Positions 9,139-17,519 are shown, counted from the first letter of the stretch. The stretch: 64,000 nucleotides of DNA from Bacteroidota bacterium (GCA_018830105.1 JAHJTC010000004.1:310001-374000); one strand, 5' to 3'. Program-made: numbers and translations. The notes: generated from the letters alone by a model not told the origin.

Positions 9139-10326
9139 TTACACATTTTCTTTTTGAAATAATGCAGGTACTGTTTTTAAAATTAGTTTTATATCGCCCC
9201 AAAAAGAGTAAGTCTTTGCGTACTGATTATCAAGTGCTTTTCGTTCTTCTTCTGACATATTTCCTTTTTTTCCTCTTTTCTCAACCTGCCAAAGTCCGGT
9301 AATGCCGGCAGGCCCCATAAATCTTTCGCTCCAGTCATCCGATGTCAACATTTCGGCTTCATAAAGTGGAAGTGGTCTGTTGCCAACGATTGACATATCG
9401 CCTTTTAAAACATTTATAAGTTGCGGAAGTTCATCAATACTGGTGTTTCTAATAAACTTGCCTACTTTAGTAACTCTAGGGTCATCCTTAATTTTTATAA
9501 AAGTGCTGGCAACATTTTGTTTTTTTGATTCAAAATACCAATATTCACAAATCTTTTTCCCTTCAGAAAAAAGCACCTCAGAGCAATACTCTCCTTCTGG
9601 AAGGGCACTACATCGTGGACAATCTTCTACCGTTTGGGTCTCTTTTGATTCAGCCTCATATTGATTGAGGTGCTTTAAGTCTTTGAGGGCAGCGTCAGCG
9701 CCAATTCGCATCGACCGCAGCTTATAAAAATCAAAAATTCTGTAGCCTGTTCCCACCCTTTTGCTAGTATAAAAAACCCTTCCTTTTGATTCTAACCGGA
9801 TGGCCAGCATCACTATAATTAATAAGGGAGATAACAGTAGAAGGGCAAAAAAGGATACGGCAATATCAAATAAGCGTTTGTCCAACGGAATCCTGTATTC
9901 CTTTTTTTTCGCCTCAGGTTCAGCAGCTGACGAAAAAAAATCTACATAATTCAGGAGGTAATGGATGCGGTCAAATACTTTCTCTGCATCTAAACTGCCT
10001 TCATAATAGTCATTTACAGAAGATTTGAAAGCTTTTTCTTTTTGGTTTTCATCTTTCTCAGGTGAAACAATGATAAAAGGTGTTTGAGCATGAAACTGCT
10101 CTGTTTGAAGCATTTTAGCTATGTCTAAAGCATTCATTCCCGGGAGGAAATATTCGCAAATGATCGCTTGAATTTCGGTATCGTTTTTTAATACACCAAT
10201 CGCTTTTAAACCGTTTGCAGCATGAACAGTTTCAAAATGTTGTGGAAGTGCTAAGAATTGGTTCAAAAAATCCTCGTAACCACCTATATACAATATTTTT
10301 AATCGCGATAGTAATTTTTCCTCCAT
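9139..10326 (-). CDS. Exopolysaccharide-initiating sugar transferase with degenerate receiver domain
   Basis: 395 residues. The N-terminus (1-125) has a response-regulator receiver fold, but the phospho-acceptor position is Glu58 (ICEYFLPGM), the acidic pair at the start of the fold is missing and the conserved lysine is Glu109, so it should not be phosphorylated. A membrane segment (about 152-178) and a bacterial sugar transferase domain (WcaJ/PglC type) follow: FYKLRSMR, IDELPQLINVL, MSIVGNRP and GITGLWQV. A cysteine-rich insertion lies inside this domain (Cys236, 239, 248, 260). It should transfer a sugar-1-phosphate to undecaprenyl phosphate. It is encoded 19 bases downstream of a stand-alone response regulator. 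Confidence 0.88.
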   Translation of the reverse strand: MEEKLLSRLKILYIGGYEDFLNQFLALPQHFETVHAANGLKAIGVLKNDTEIQAIICEYFLPGMNALDIAKMLQTEQFHAQTPFIIVSPEKDENQKEKAFKSSVNDYYEGSLDAEKVFDRIHYLLNYVDFFSSAAEPEAKKKEYRIPLDKRLFDIAVSFFALLLLSPLLIIVMLAIRLESKGRVFYTSKRVGTGYRIFDFYKLRSMRIGADAALKDLKHLNQYEAESKETQTVEDCPRCSALPEGEYCSEVLFSEGKKICEYWYFESKKQNVASTFIKIKDDPRVTKVGKFIRNTSIDELPQLINVLKGDMSIVGNRPLPLYEAEMLTSDDWSERFMGPAGITGLWQVEKRGKKGNMSEEERKALDNQYAKTYSFWGDIKLILKTVPALFQKENV

Positions 10327-10345
10327 GGCGCGCTATTATTAGAGG

Positions 10346-10717
10346 TTATTTGCGAGCCAGTAAAAGTTCAATGCGCACAGATAACTCTTCTGGATTAAAG
10401 GGCTTTACCATATAGTCGTTTGCACCAAGCTTTAGGCATTTTACCTTTTCTTGTGAGCTTTCAATACCAGAAAGCATAATTAGTGGCACATCTTTGAAGA
10501 AGCCGCTTGACCGAATATTTTTTATAAAATCATAACCATCCAAATTGGGCATCTGAATGTCAGCAACGATCAGGTCAGGCATATTTCCTTCTTCCATCCA
10601 TTTGATACCCTCCATTCCATCATTTTTGGTGATGACATCATAGGTCTTGCTTAGAAAATTTTCTAACAACATTCTGATGCTTAACTCATCGTCCATTACT
10701 AAGATTTTCTTTTTCAT
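10346..10717 (-). CDS. Single-domain response regulator (CheY-like)
   Basis: 123 residues consisting only of a receiver domain. All key residues are present: Asp9 and Asp10 (metal site), Asp53 (phospho-acceptor in VADIQMP), Ser83 and Lys105 (VKPFNPEE). No output domain follows, so it must act through protein contacts. It is the first gene of the exopolysaccharide cluster and is followed after 19 bases by a sugar transferase that carries a non-phosphorylatable receiver-like domain. A partnership between the two, for example receiver-receiver pairing that gates polymer initiation, is a reasonable inference but is not shown by the sequence. Confidence 0.92.
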   Translation of the reverse strand: MKKKILVMDDELSIRMLLENFLSKTYDVITKNDGMEGIKWMEEGNMPDLIVADIQMPNLDGYDFIKNIRSSGFFKDVPLIMLSGIESSQEKVKCLKLGANDYMVKPFNPEELSVRIELLLARK

Positions 10718-10748
10718 GTACTTAACTTAAGGATATTGTCGGTTTCGA

Positions 10749-10762
10749 ATTGATTAATCAAT
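10749..10762. promoter_or_regulatory. Perfect 14-bp palindrome upstream of the response regulator
   Basis: ATTGATTAATCAAT is a perfect palindrome 32 bases upstream of the response regulator start at 10717, in the 240-base non-coding gap that separates it from uvrB. It has the half-site TTGAT of Fnr boxes but with two fewer central bases (TTGAT-TA-ATCAA), so it is more likely a site for another dimeric regulator, or chance in AT-rich DNA. Confidence 0.35.
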
Positions 10763-10958
10763 GAATTAGGTTGATTCCACAGTGTTGATTGAAAGCAAAA
10801 TTAAGTAATTAAGAGCGAGAATCTATAAAAAAACTCGAAGTTATTTACATTAAGACGTTGATAAGTATGAAATTAAAGGAAAATATTAATTGTAAACAAT
10901 TAAAATACAACATTTTAGGCTAATTTTCCTTGAAATATAAAAAAATGCATTTTCTCTG

Positions 10959-12965
10959 TTATTTCTGATTCTCATACAGCTGAATCTCATCGCGTAAGCG
11001 GGCGGCTTCGATAAAATCCAACTCTTTAACAGCAGCTTCCATGGCCTTTCTGGCCTTTTGAATAGCTTTTTGAAGTTCTTTCTCACTCATATAAGTAATA
11101 ACAGGATCTGCAGCAAAGTTTTTGTCTCCCATAATGCTTTCCGGCCCTGCATAGTATTTGTCTTTTTGATTTTGTTTGCCCAAAACGCCATGCATTGCCC
11201 TGGAAATTGATTTGGGGGTTATATTGTGTTCTTCATTGTAAGCCAATTGTTTAGACCTCCTGCGATTGGTTTCATCGATGGTGCGTTGCATGGAGCCGGT
11301 CATTTTGTCGGCATACATGATTACCTTGCTGTTTACATTTCTGGCTGCTCGTCCTGCCGTTTGTGTCAAGGAGCGTTCTGAACGCAAAAAACCTTCCTTA
11401 TCCGCATCCAAAATAGCCACTAAACTCACCTCAGGCAAATCGAGGCCTTCACGCAAAAGATTAACCCCAACCAGCACATCAAAGTCTCCATTACGCAGTC
11501 CGTGCATAATCTCAACACGTTCCAGGGTGTCAATGTCGGAATGGATATAACGGCTACTCACCTGAAGCTTATTGAGGTATTTGGTCAGTTCTTCAGCCAT
11601 TCTTTTGGTGAGGGTCGTAACCAGTACACGCTCTTTCTTGCCTACAACCAGCGCAATTTCGTCAAGCAAGTCATCAATTTGATTCAGGCTGGGACGCACT
11701 TCTATCAGGGGATCCAACAAACCGGTGGGACGAATTACCTGTTCCACATAAATCCCTTCTGATTGCTGCAATTCATAGTCGGCAGGAGTAGCGCTTACAT
11801 ACACTACCTGATCAGCGATCGCTTCAAATTCATCGAATTTTAACGGCCTGTTGTCAAGGGCAGAAGGAAGCCTGAAGCCATATTCTACCAGTGTTTGCTT
11901 GCGTGATCGATCGCCACCATACATCGCCCGCAGCTGAGGAATGGTCACATGGCTTTCATCGATGATGGTTATAAAATCATCAGCAAAATAGTCGAGAAGG
12001 CAAAAAGGACGTGACCCCGGTTTCCTGCCATCAAAATAGCGCGAATAGTTTTCAATACCGCTGCAGTAGCCAAGTTCACGCATCATTTCAATATCGTAAG
12101 TGACGCGATCTTCCAATCTTTTGGCTTCCTCATATTTGCCAATTTCTTTGTAGTAGGCAACATGTTTGAAAAGATCATCCTGAATCTGCCATAATGCATC
12201 CTTCATTTTATCCTGTGAAGTAACAAAGATATTCGCCGGATAGATTGTGATTTCATCCAGCGATTCAATGCGCTTACCACTTTCGGGCTCGATAGTTTCC
12301 AGGCTGTCAACTTCATCACCCCAAAAAATTATCCTGAAAGCGGTGTCTGCATAGGCAGGAAAGATATCCAGGGTGTCGCCTTTGACACGGAATTTTCCCC
12401 TGCTCAAATCCAGATCAGTTCGGCTATATAACGCATTTACAAGTAGTTGAAGTAAGAGATTACGGCTTATTAACTGTTTTTTCTCCAGATAAATTACATT
12501 GCTGTTGAAATCATCTGGATTACCAATGCCGTAAATACAGGACACGGAGGAAACTACGATGACATCTCTGCGCCCCGAAAGCAGGGAAGAGGTGGTGCTA
12601 AGCCGCAATTTCTCAATTTCTTCATTGATGGAAAGGTCCTTTTCGATATAGGTGTTGGTAGTCGGGATAAATGCTTCGGGCTGATAATAATCGTAGTAAG
12701 AAACGAAATATTCTACGGCATTATCCGGAAAAAACTGTTTAAACTCGCCATAAAGCTGTGCAGCTAGGGTTTTGTTGTGACTCAAAACCAAGGTAGGACG
12801 ATTGACCTGTGCCAGCATATTGGCGACAGTAAAGGTTTTTCCGGAACCGGTTACACCAAGAAGCGTTTGAAAACGATCGCCGCGCTTTATGCCCTCAACC
12901 AGTTGTGCAATAGCTTCCGGCTGGTCGCCGGTGGGTTTAAATTCTGAAACAAGCTTATATTTCAA
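10959..12965 (-). CDS. uvrB: UvrABC system protein B (excinuclease subunit)
   Basis: 668 residues, normal UvrB length, collinear with the family: KPTGDQPEAI, Walker A GVTGSGKT (about 38-45), the beta-hairpin region YDYYQPEAF with NTYIEKD, DEIxxYPA region, helicase motifs IDESHVT, VSATPAD, LREGLDLPEV and QTAGRAARN, and a C-terminal UvrB/UvrC-interaction helix pair (KAMEAAVKELDFIEAARLRDEI). It loads on damaged DNA with UvrA and recruits UvrC for nucleotide excision repair. The start codon is TTG at 12965: this gives the standard N-terminus (MKYKLVSEFKPTGDQ) and no in-frame ATG is available nearby. Confidence 0.97.
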   Translation of the reverse strand: MKYKLVSEFKPTGDQPEAIAQLVEGIKRGDRFQTLLGVTGSGKTFTVANMLAQVNRPTLVLSHNKTLAAQLYGEFKQFFPDNAVEYFVSYYDYYQPEAFIPTTNTYIEKDLSINEEIEKLRLSTTSSLLSGRRDVIVVSSVSCIYGIGNPDDFNSNVIYLEKKQLISRNLLLQLLVNALYSRTDLDLSRGKFRVKGDTLDIFPAYADTAFRIIFWGDEVDSLETIEPESGKRIESLDEITIYPANIFVTSQDKMKDALWQIQDDLFKHVAYYKEIGKYEEAKRLEDRVTYDIEMMRELGYCSGIENYSRYFDGRKPGSRPFCLLDYFADDFITIIDESHVTIPQLRAMYGGDRSRKQTLVEYGFRLPSALDNRPLKFDEFEAIADQVVYVSATPADYELQQSEGIYVEQVIRPTGLLDPLIEVRPSLNQIDDLLDEIALVVGKKERVLVTTLTKRMAEELTKYLNKLQVSSRYIHSDIDTLERVEIMHGLRNGDFDVLVGVNLLREGLDLPEVSLVAILDADKEGFLRSERSLTQTAGRAARNVNSKVIMYADKMTGSMQRTIDETNRRRSKQLAYNEEHNITPKSISRAMHGVLGKQNQKDKYYAGPESIMGDKNFAADPVITYMSEKELQKAIQKARKAMEAAVKELDFIEAARLRDEIQLYENQK

Positions 12966-12980
12966 TGCTAATATTTTTTA

Positions 12981-12988
12981 CAAAAATA
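12981..12988 (-). promoter_or_regulatory. Bacteroidetes-type -7 element of uvrB
   Basis: On the minus strand this reads TATTTTTG, a match to the TAnnTTTG element used by the Bacteroidetes primary sigma factor. It lies 16 bases upstream of the TTG start of uvrB, so the mRNA leader would be very short. Confidence 0.5.
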
Positions 12989-13213
12989 GCGCTTATTTAA
13001 TAAAAAACGGGCTACAGCGAGGCATACTCATGAATGATAATAGCCTGATTTGTGATCAGATCGTTTTGGAATACCGGTGATCCAAGCTTTTAATTCACTG
13101 CTGTAAAACAATGGGCGTCATCAGGTTTTGCGTATTGCATCAGGAGCATTTTATAGCGTGGCTGTCTTAAAATCGGACATTATCGTTCAAACACTAGACT
13201 TTATCGACAGTAA

Positions 13214-14122
13214 TTAATTGTTTTTACCGGATTTAAACAGAAACTCTTTTTCCTTCTTAGTCAGACTTTTGTAGCCGTCTTTGGCAATTTTATCCAGAAT
13301 ATGATCAATAAGCTTTTGTTCCTCATTCTTTATTCTATTAAACTCGTCGTCAGTGAGTGGCCGATTGGCTTTTTGATATCCGGGTTTAACTTGCATTGGT
13401 TTTCTGTAAAACTGATTAAAAACCGAATACACATCCTTGCCATTGCGATACAGCCAGATATAAAGAAAACCCCATAAAGCGCCACCGAGATGTGCAATAT
13501 GCCCTCCCGGGTTATTGCCCTGGATACTGAAAAAATCAAGAACTACAAATACGATAGCAAGGTATTTGAGTTTTACAGGTCCGATTAATATCAAATTCAC
13601 CGTATAATGAGGCACATAAGTTGCTGCAGCAATCAGCACTGCCAATACAGAAGCCGAGGCTCCCAGCGCAAGAGAGCGCTCAGAAACCTGATGGAAAACC
13701 GGAAATAAATTGTATGCCAGCACATAAAAAGCTGCTCCCGTAAGGCCGCCCAAAAGGTATGTGCTCAGGAGTTTTCTTTGGGATAAATACTGTAAAAATA
13801 TCTGGCCTCCAAAATACAGCACGAGCATATTAAAAAAGAGATGAAAGAAGCCTTCATGTAAAAACATATAAGTAAGTACAGTCCAGGGTTTTACTACTAA
13901 TTGACTCAAGGAGGCCGGAATGGCCAAAAATCTTGTCAAAGGAGAAAACAGGTCCTGGCTGCTGTCGAGCTGGAACAGCCAAAAGAACAAATTGACGATA
14001 TAAACCAATAAAAACACGGCTGTATTGACCATTATTAGTCGGGGTAAAACAGCCGGCCGACTGAAGAAATGTCGAAAATTATCGAAAAACTGATTTGTTT
14101 GAGATGGATTCATAGGATTCAT
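13214..14122 (-). CDS. Rhomboid family intramembrane serine protease (first of tandem pair by coordinate)
   Basis: About 302 residues from the ATG at 14122, which overlaps the stop of the upstream rhomboid as TAATG; an upstream TTG at 14149 is less likely. Six membrane helices are visible. The catalytic serine is in GASAS and the catalytic histidine in GGHIAHLGG, with the HEGFFHLFFNM loop of the family, so the protease looks active. A hydrophilic C-terminal tail (about 225-302) is rich in lysine and glutamate. It cleaves transmembrane substrates; the target is unknown. It is translationally coupled to a second rhomboid, an uncommon pairing. Confidence 0.9.
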   Translation of the reverse strand: MNPMNPSQTNQFFDNFRHFFSRPAVLPRLIMVNTAVFLLVYIVNLFFWLFQLDSSQDLFSPLTRFLAIPASLSQLVVKPWTVLTYMFLHEGFFHLFFNMLVLYFGGQIFLQYLSQRKLLSTYLLGGLTGAAFYVLAYNLFPVFHQVSERSLALGASASVLAVLIAAATYVPHYTVNLILIGPVKLKYLAIVFVVLDFFSIQGNNPGGHIAHLGGALWGFLYIWLYRNGKDVYSVFNQFYRKPMQVKPGYQKANRPLTDDEFNRIKNEEQKLIDHILDKIAKDGYKSLTKKEKEFLFKSGKNN

Positions 14123-14973
14123 TAACGAAATTCGCCTTTCTTTTTCCAATAAACGATAAGGATATAACCAAACAGCATCCCTCCGAGATGTGCAAAATGT
14201 GCAATATTGCTTCCTGGTCGATTCATTACACCTTCAAAAAGTTCGAAGGCGCCATATAAAATTACAAAATACTTAGCCTTAATCGGAATGGCAAAATAGA
14301 GGTAAATGACCGAATTGGGGAACATCATTCCAAAGGCCAGCAGAATTCCAAAAACAGCTCCTGATGCACCAACCACAACCGACTGATTCAGGAAAAAAGC
14401 TTTATAATTTGTCATAAAACTAACAGCTGTCTGCATGGCATCTGTATTGGAAGGATCTGCAGATAAAACCTTGATGCTGCGCTGAAAAGCCTGAAATTCC
14501 TGCCATATCTGACCCGAGAATTCATTGAGTCTAAAGGTGTGTTCAGCAGTAAAATTACCCAGTACAGCTAGGTCTTTGGTTTGTATAAACAGATCTATAT
14601 CATTAACAACCGGTGTAATCTGAAAGCTGATCCAAATGAGGTAAACAATGCCTGCTCCAATTCCAGTAACCATGTAATAGGTTAGAAAACGTTTCGGCCC
14701 CCATACATTTTCAAGCGTATTTCCGAACATCCACAAGGCAAACATATTGAACAGGATATGTGTGAAACCGCCATGCATAAACATATAGGTTACAAACTGA
14801 TAAGGCGAGAAGTCAGAAGCCGTTATATAGTGCAGTCCAAAAACTTTAGTGAGGTCAATATTAAAAACATTGCTAAAACTGATGGTTGCCAGAAAAAACA
14901 ATCCATTGATGATCAGCAAGTTTTTAACTACTGTTGGAAGCACCTTAAAACCAGTAGGTTGAAATTGATTCAT
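14122..14973 (-). CDS. Rhomboid family intramembrane serine protease with large loop insertion
   Basis: 283 residues. Family motifs are HGGFTHILFNM, GASGAVFG (catalytic serine) and AHFAHLGGMLFG (catalytic histidine), so it should be active. Unlike the neighbour at 13214, it has an extra hydrophilic stretch of about 65 residues (about 125-190) between the early helices and the GASG helix, predicted outside the membrane, which might bind substrate. It starts 10 bases downstream of mutL and overlaps the next rhomboid by one base. The co-transcription with mutL may be incidental. Confidence 0.9.
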   Translation of the reverse strand: MNQFQPTGFKVLPTVVKNLLIINGLFFLATISFSNVFNIDLTKVFGLHYITASDFSPYQFVTYMFMHGGFTHILFNMFALWMFGNTLENVWGPKRFLTYYMVTGIGAGIVYLIWISFQITPVVNDIDLFIQTKDLAVLGNFTAEHTFRLNEFSGQIWQEFQAFQRSIKVLSADPSNTDAMQTAVSFMTNYKAFFLNQSVVVGASGAVFGILLAFGMMFPNSVIYLYFAIPIKAKYFVILYGAFELFEGVMNRPGSNIAHFAHLGGMLFGYILIVYWKKKGEFR

Positions 14974-14982
14974 ACGTTCATG

Positions 14983-16818
14983 CTATTTAAGTAAATTTTG
15001 TAAATCATTGAAAGGCAGTGTTGCAAAAACTTTATGGCCATCTGGCGCTACCTCAGGAACCTGACAGGCGAAAAGTCTGTCGACTAGCCCGCCCATTTCT
15101 GTTTCACTAAGTAGCTGGCCATACTTTAGAGCCGTGTGTGAGGAGATAGTTCGGGCAAGATTGAGCTTTTTATCCAATTGAAGATCAGTGGCATTTTTTT
15201 TATAATGCTCCAGGATTTTTTCGATGAGACCGTGGATATCCTTTTCGACGAGTCCAACAGGCGTTCCGTTAACAACAAAACTTGTTTGCCCCATTTCTTC
15301 AATGTTGTAACCCAATACTTTAAGTGGTTTAATGAGCTCTCTCAATAAAGCGGCATCTGTGCTGTTGAATTGAAGCTGCTGCGGAAAGAGCTCTTGCTGC
15401 GATCCTGACTGCTCTCTTTCGAGCTGTTGCAGATTTTGTTCATAAAGAATTCTCCAATGCGCCAGATGCTGATCTATCACCAGCAGGCCCGAGCGGATAG
15501 CTGTAACCACATAGGATTGTCTGAGCTGCAGAAAGCGGTTATTGCCTGAACGCATCTCAGATTTTGGTTCTTTTTCCTGTTGTGATTTGTTTTCAATGTC
15601 TGTTCCTTGTCCGGAAGTTCTTTCGCCGTATAGTAAACGCCAGTTGCCGGCTGAAGATTGATCCTGGTGCATACCTGATTTGCGGTTCAATTCGCCCTGA
15701 TGAAAAGGATTAAAACCGGGATTTACATCAATAGAAGGCGGATTGATGGGTCTGTTCATCTTGCTGATTTCCCCAAAGTCGATATTCATTTCCGTATTAA
15801 CATCAAAATCAATCATCGGCGCGAGGTTATGTTGTCCGATGGATTTTTTTACGGCGGCATGCAAAATAGCATATATTAGTTTGGTATCCTGAAAGTTAAC
15901 TTCAGTTTTAGTAGGATGGATATTGATGTCAATCTCAGCCGGATCGATATTAATATTTAAGAAATAGGAGGGGAAACTATCTTTTGGAAGCAATTCCTGA
16001 AAAGCATTTTCAACGGCGTGATGTAGGTAAGGATGTTTTATAAAGCGGTTATTTACGAAGAAATATTGCTCGCCTCTTGTCTTTTTCGCGAAGTTGGCTT
16101 TCCCGATAAAACCGTTGATTGCAACGGTATCAGCTTCCTGGGCAACGGGCAGAAGGCGCTCATTGTAATTGTTGCCAAACAAGGCCACGATGCGTTGTTT
16201 GAGATTTCCGGGGAAAAGATGAAAAACTTCTTTCTCATTGCTTGTCAGCGTGAAGCCTACATCAGGATGCATCAGGCAAACGCGGTGAAACTCTTCAACG
16301 ATATGGCGCATTTCTGCAGCATTCGATTTCAGGAAGTTGCGTCGTGCCGGCACGTTGAAAAAGAGATTCTTAACGACGATCTGTGTGCCCTCGTTCATGG
16401 CCGTCATTTGCTGGTCTGTGACTACAGAGCCTTCAACATTAATTTTTGTGCCAATCTCATCTGAGCTGCGTTTTGTTTTGAGCTCAACTTGTGCAATGGC
16501 GGCAATACTGGCCAGTGCTTCACCACGAAAACCCATCGTTCTGATGGCGAACAAGTCGTCGGCTTTATTAATTTTTGAAGTGGCATGCCGCTCAAAACTC
16601 ATGCGTGCATCAGTTTCTGACATACCACAGCCGTTGTCGATTACCTGAATCAAAGTTTTTCCTGACTCTTTAACGATGAGATCAATCTGTGTTGCACCTG
16701 CATCTAAAGCATTCTCCAGCAGTTCTTTCACTGCCGAAGCCGGACGTTGGATAACCTCGCCGGCAGCGATTTGGTTTGCCACCGAATCGGGAAGTAACTT
16801 TATGATATCTGTGAGCAT
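14983..16818 (-). CDS. mutL: DNA mismatch repair protein MutL
   Basis: 611 residues. The N-terminal GHKL ATPase is intact (ENALDAG, DNGCGM, HATSKI, GFRGEALASI), followed by the transducer domain and an acidic/glutamine-rich linker (about 330-420). In the C-terminal dimerisation domain the endonuclease motif DQHA-x2-E-x4-E reads DQHLAHWRILYE, so the first metal-binding glutamate is tryptophan, and the late CPHGRP-type motif reads APDGHK. Nicking activity in the usual form is therefore doubtful; I believe related changes are widespread in Bacteroidetes MutL but cannot verify it here. It couples MutS mismatch recognition to strand removal. Confidence 0.96.
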   Translation of the reverse strand: MLTDIIKLLPDSVANQIAAGEVIQRPASAVKELLENALDAGATQIDLIVKESGKTLIQVIDNGCGMSETDARMSFERHATSKINKADDLFAIRTMGFRGEALASIAAIAQVELKTKRSSDEIGTKINVEGSVVTDQQMTAMNEGTQIVVKNLFFNVPARRNFLKSNAAEMRHIVEEFHRVCLMHPDVGFTLTSNEKEVFHLFPGNLKQRIVALFGNNYNERLLPVAQEADTVAINGFIGKANFAKKTRGEQYFFVNNRFIKHPYLHHAVENAFQELLPKDSFPSYFLNINIDPAEIDINIHPTKTEVNFQDTKLIYAILHAAVKKSIGQHNLAPMIDFDVNTEMNIDFGEISKMNRPINPPSIDVNPGFNPFHQGELNRKSGMHQDQSSAGNWRLLYGERTSGQGTDIENKSQQEKEPKSEMRSGNNRFLQLRQSYVVTAIRSGLLVIDQHLAHWRILYEQNLQQLEREQSGSQQELFPQQLQFNSTDAALLRELIKPLKVLGYNIEEMGQTSFVVNGTPVGLVEKDIHGLIEKILEHYKKNATDLQLDKKLNLARTISSHTALKYGQLLSETEMGGLVDRLFACQVPEVAPDGHKVFATLPFNDLQNLLK

Positions 16819-16832
16819 TAAGAAGCTGGATT

Positions 16833-17144
16833 TTATAGTGTTAAGCCAAAGGCTTTGATCAGGTTGTCGATGAAATCCGTGAAAAAAATCACATATATAC
16901 CTACTAAAATAACCGAACCATAAACGATAAAACTCATTCTTTTATAGCGATCGCTAAAGTCTGCCGGGTTTTGTTTGCGCCATTTGGACGACATGCGCAT
17001 ACGTAATGCCTCTTGTTCTGTAAGTTTGGCATTTAATCCCAGCGTTGCTTTTTTACGTTCCATTGCCTCCTGCTCGGGATTAAAATAGCGCGGCTTGTAG
17101 TTGAAACGCTTGGGCTTACTGGTTCTAAACAAAACAAATCTCAT
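16833..17144 (-). CDS. Small conserved membrane protein of unknown function upstream of mutL
   Basis: 103 residues. The first 70 are strongly basic and hydrophilic (FRTSKPKRFNYKPRYFNPEQE, then a helix rich in Arg, Lys and Met), followed by one membrane helix (about 71-90) and a short tail. No catalytic motif is visible. The layout suggests a cytoplasmic basic domain tethered to the inner membrane. It is the first gene of a run with mutL (14-base gap) and two rhomboids, and has its own promoter-like element at 17189-17196. I do not assign a function. Confidence 0.75.
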   Translation of the reverse strand: MRFVLFRTSKPKRFNYKPRYFNPEQEAMERKKATLGLNAKLTEQEALRMRMSSKWRKQNPADFSDRYKRMSFIVYGSVILVGIYVIFFTDFIDNLIKAFGLTL

Positions 17145-17188
17145 AATTTCAATTATTTTTGACCTTTGATTGAAGCGATACTAAAGCA

Positions 17189-17196
17189 CAAAAGTA
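17189..17196 (-). promoter_or_regulatory. -7 element for the 17144-to-13214 gene run
   Basis: The minus strand reads TACTTTTG, a TAnnTTTG element 44 bases upstream of the start at 17144. The four following genes are closely spaced, so they may form one transcript from here. Confidence 0.5.
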
Positions 17197-17238
17197 TCTA
17201 ATATTTTCTGGAGAAGGCCTTGTTCAACTTCCTTTTTG

Positions 17239-17246
17239 TAAATTTG
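17239..17246 (+). promoter_or_regulatory. Candidate -7 element for the uptake operon
   Basis: TAAATTTG matches TAnnTTTG and faces the BtuF-like operon. A start of transcription near 17253 would place both small reading frames at 17278-17483 in the leader of the operon mRNA. Confidence 0.4.
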
Positions 17247-17342
17247 AACCATCAAAAATGATGCTAAATTGAATTTCATGAAAGCAAAATCACGGCATAA
17301 GCTGCTTTTTGTTGGCAACCGGCAAATCATTAAAATCCTTTA

Positions 17343-17483
17343 ATGAAAGATCCTGAGGAAGAATCCCGGAAACAGCTATTGGTGGAACTTAAGCAATATT
17401 TACCTTTGCAAACCCAGGCAGGTATTCTGCCCGTTTTTTTAGATATCGTTGAAAAAATGATGCATCACAAAAGTATTAGATAG
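17343..17483 (+). CDS. Possible 46-residue small protein ahead of the uptake operon
   Basis: The frame runs from ATG 17343 to TAG 17483 and encodes an acidic N-terminus (MKDPEEESRKQLLVELKQY) and a mildly hydrophobic centre. A 21-codon frame (17278-17343, MKAKSRHKLLFVGNRQIIKIL) ends in a TAATG overlap with this start, the arrangement of coupled translation. Both lie downstream of a promoter-like element and upstream of the substrate-binding protein. They could be a real small gene pair, an upstream leader that tunes expression, or a chance frame. I recognise no family. Confidence 0.25.
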   Translation: MKDPEEESRKQLLVELKQYLPLQTQAGILPVFLDIVEKMMHHKSIR

Positions 17484-17519
17484 TTTCTCATCAAGCAATT
17501 TTACTCCCGTAACGTGAAG

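Larger units (their letters stand above)
17145..17519. other. Divergent intergenic region with two promoter elements and small reading frames
   Basis: This 375-base stretch separates the mutL run from the uptake operon. It holds the minus-strand element at 17189-17196, a plus-strand TAAATTTG at 17239-17246, and two very short plus-strand frames (17278-17343, 21 codons; 17343-17483, 46 codons) joined by a TAATG overlap. No cobalamin riboswitch is recognisable although a BtuFCD-like operon follows. Confidence 0.5.

Noticed and set aside
10751..10760. TTGAT-TA-ATCAA as an Fnr box
   Set aside because: The central spacing is two bases, not four, so it does not fit the Fnr/Crp pattern.
16033..16464. 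143-codon plus-strand frame inside mutL
   Set aside because: Antisense shadow of a strongly conserved gene.
17145..17519. Cobalamin riboswitch before the BtuFCD-like operon
   Set aside because: I looked for a B12-box-like segment and paired stems and found none.
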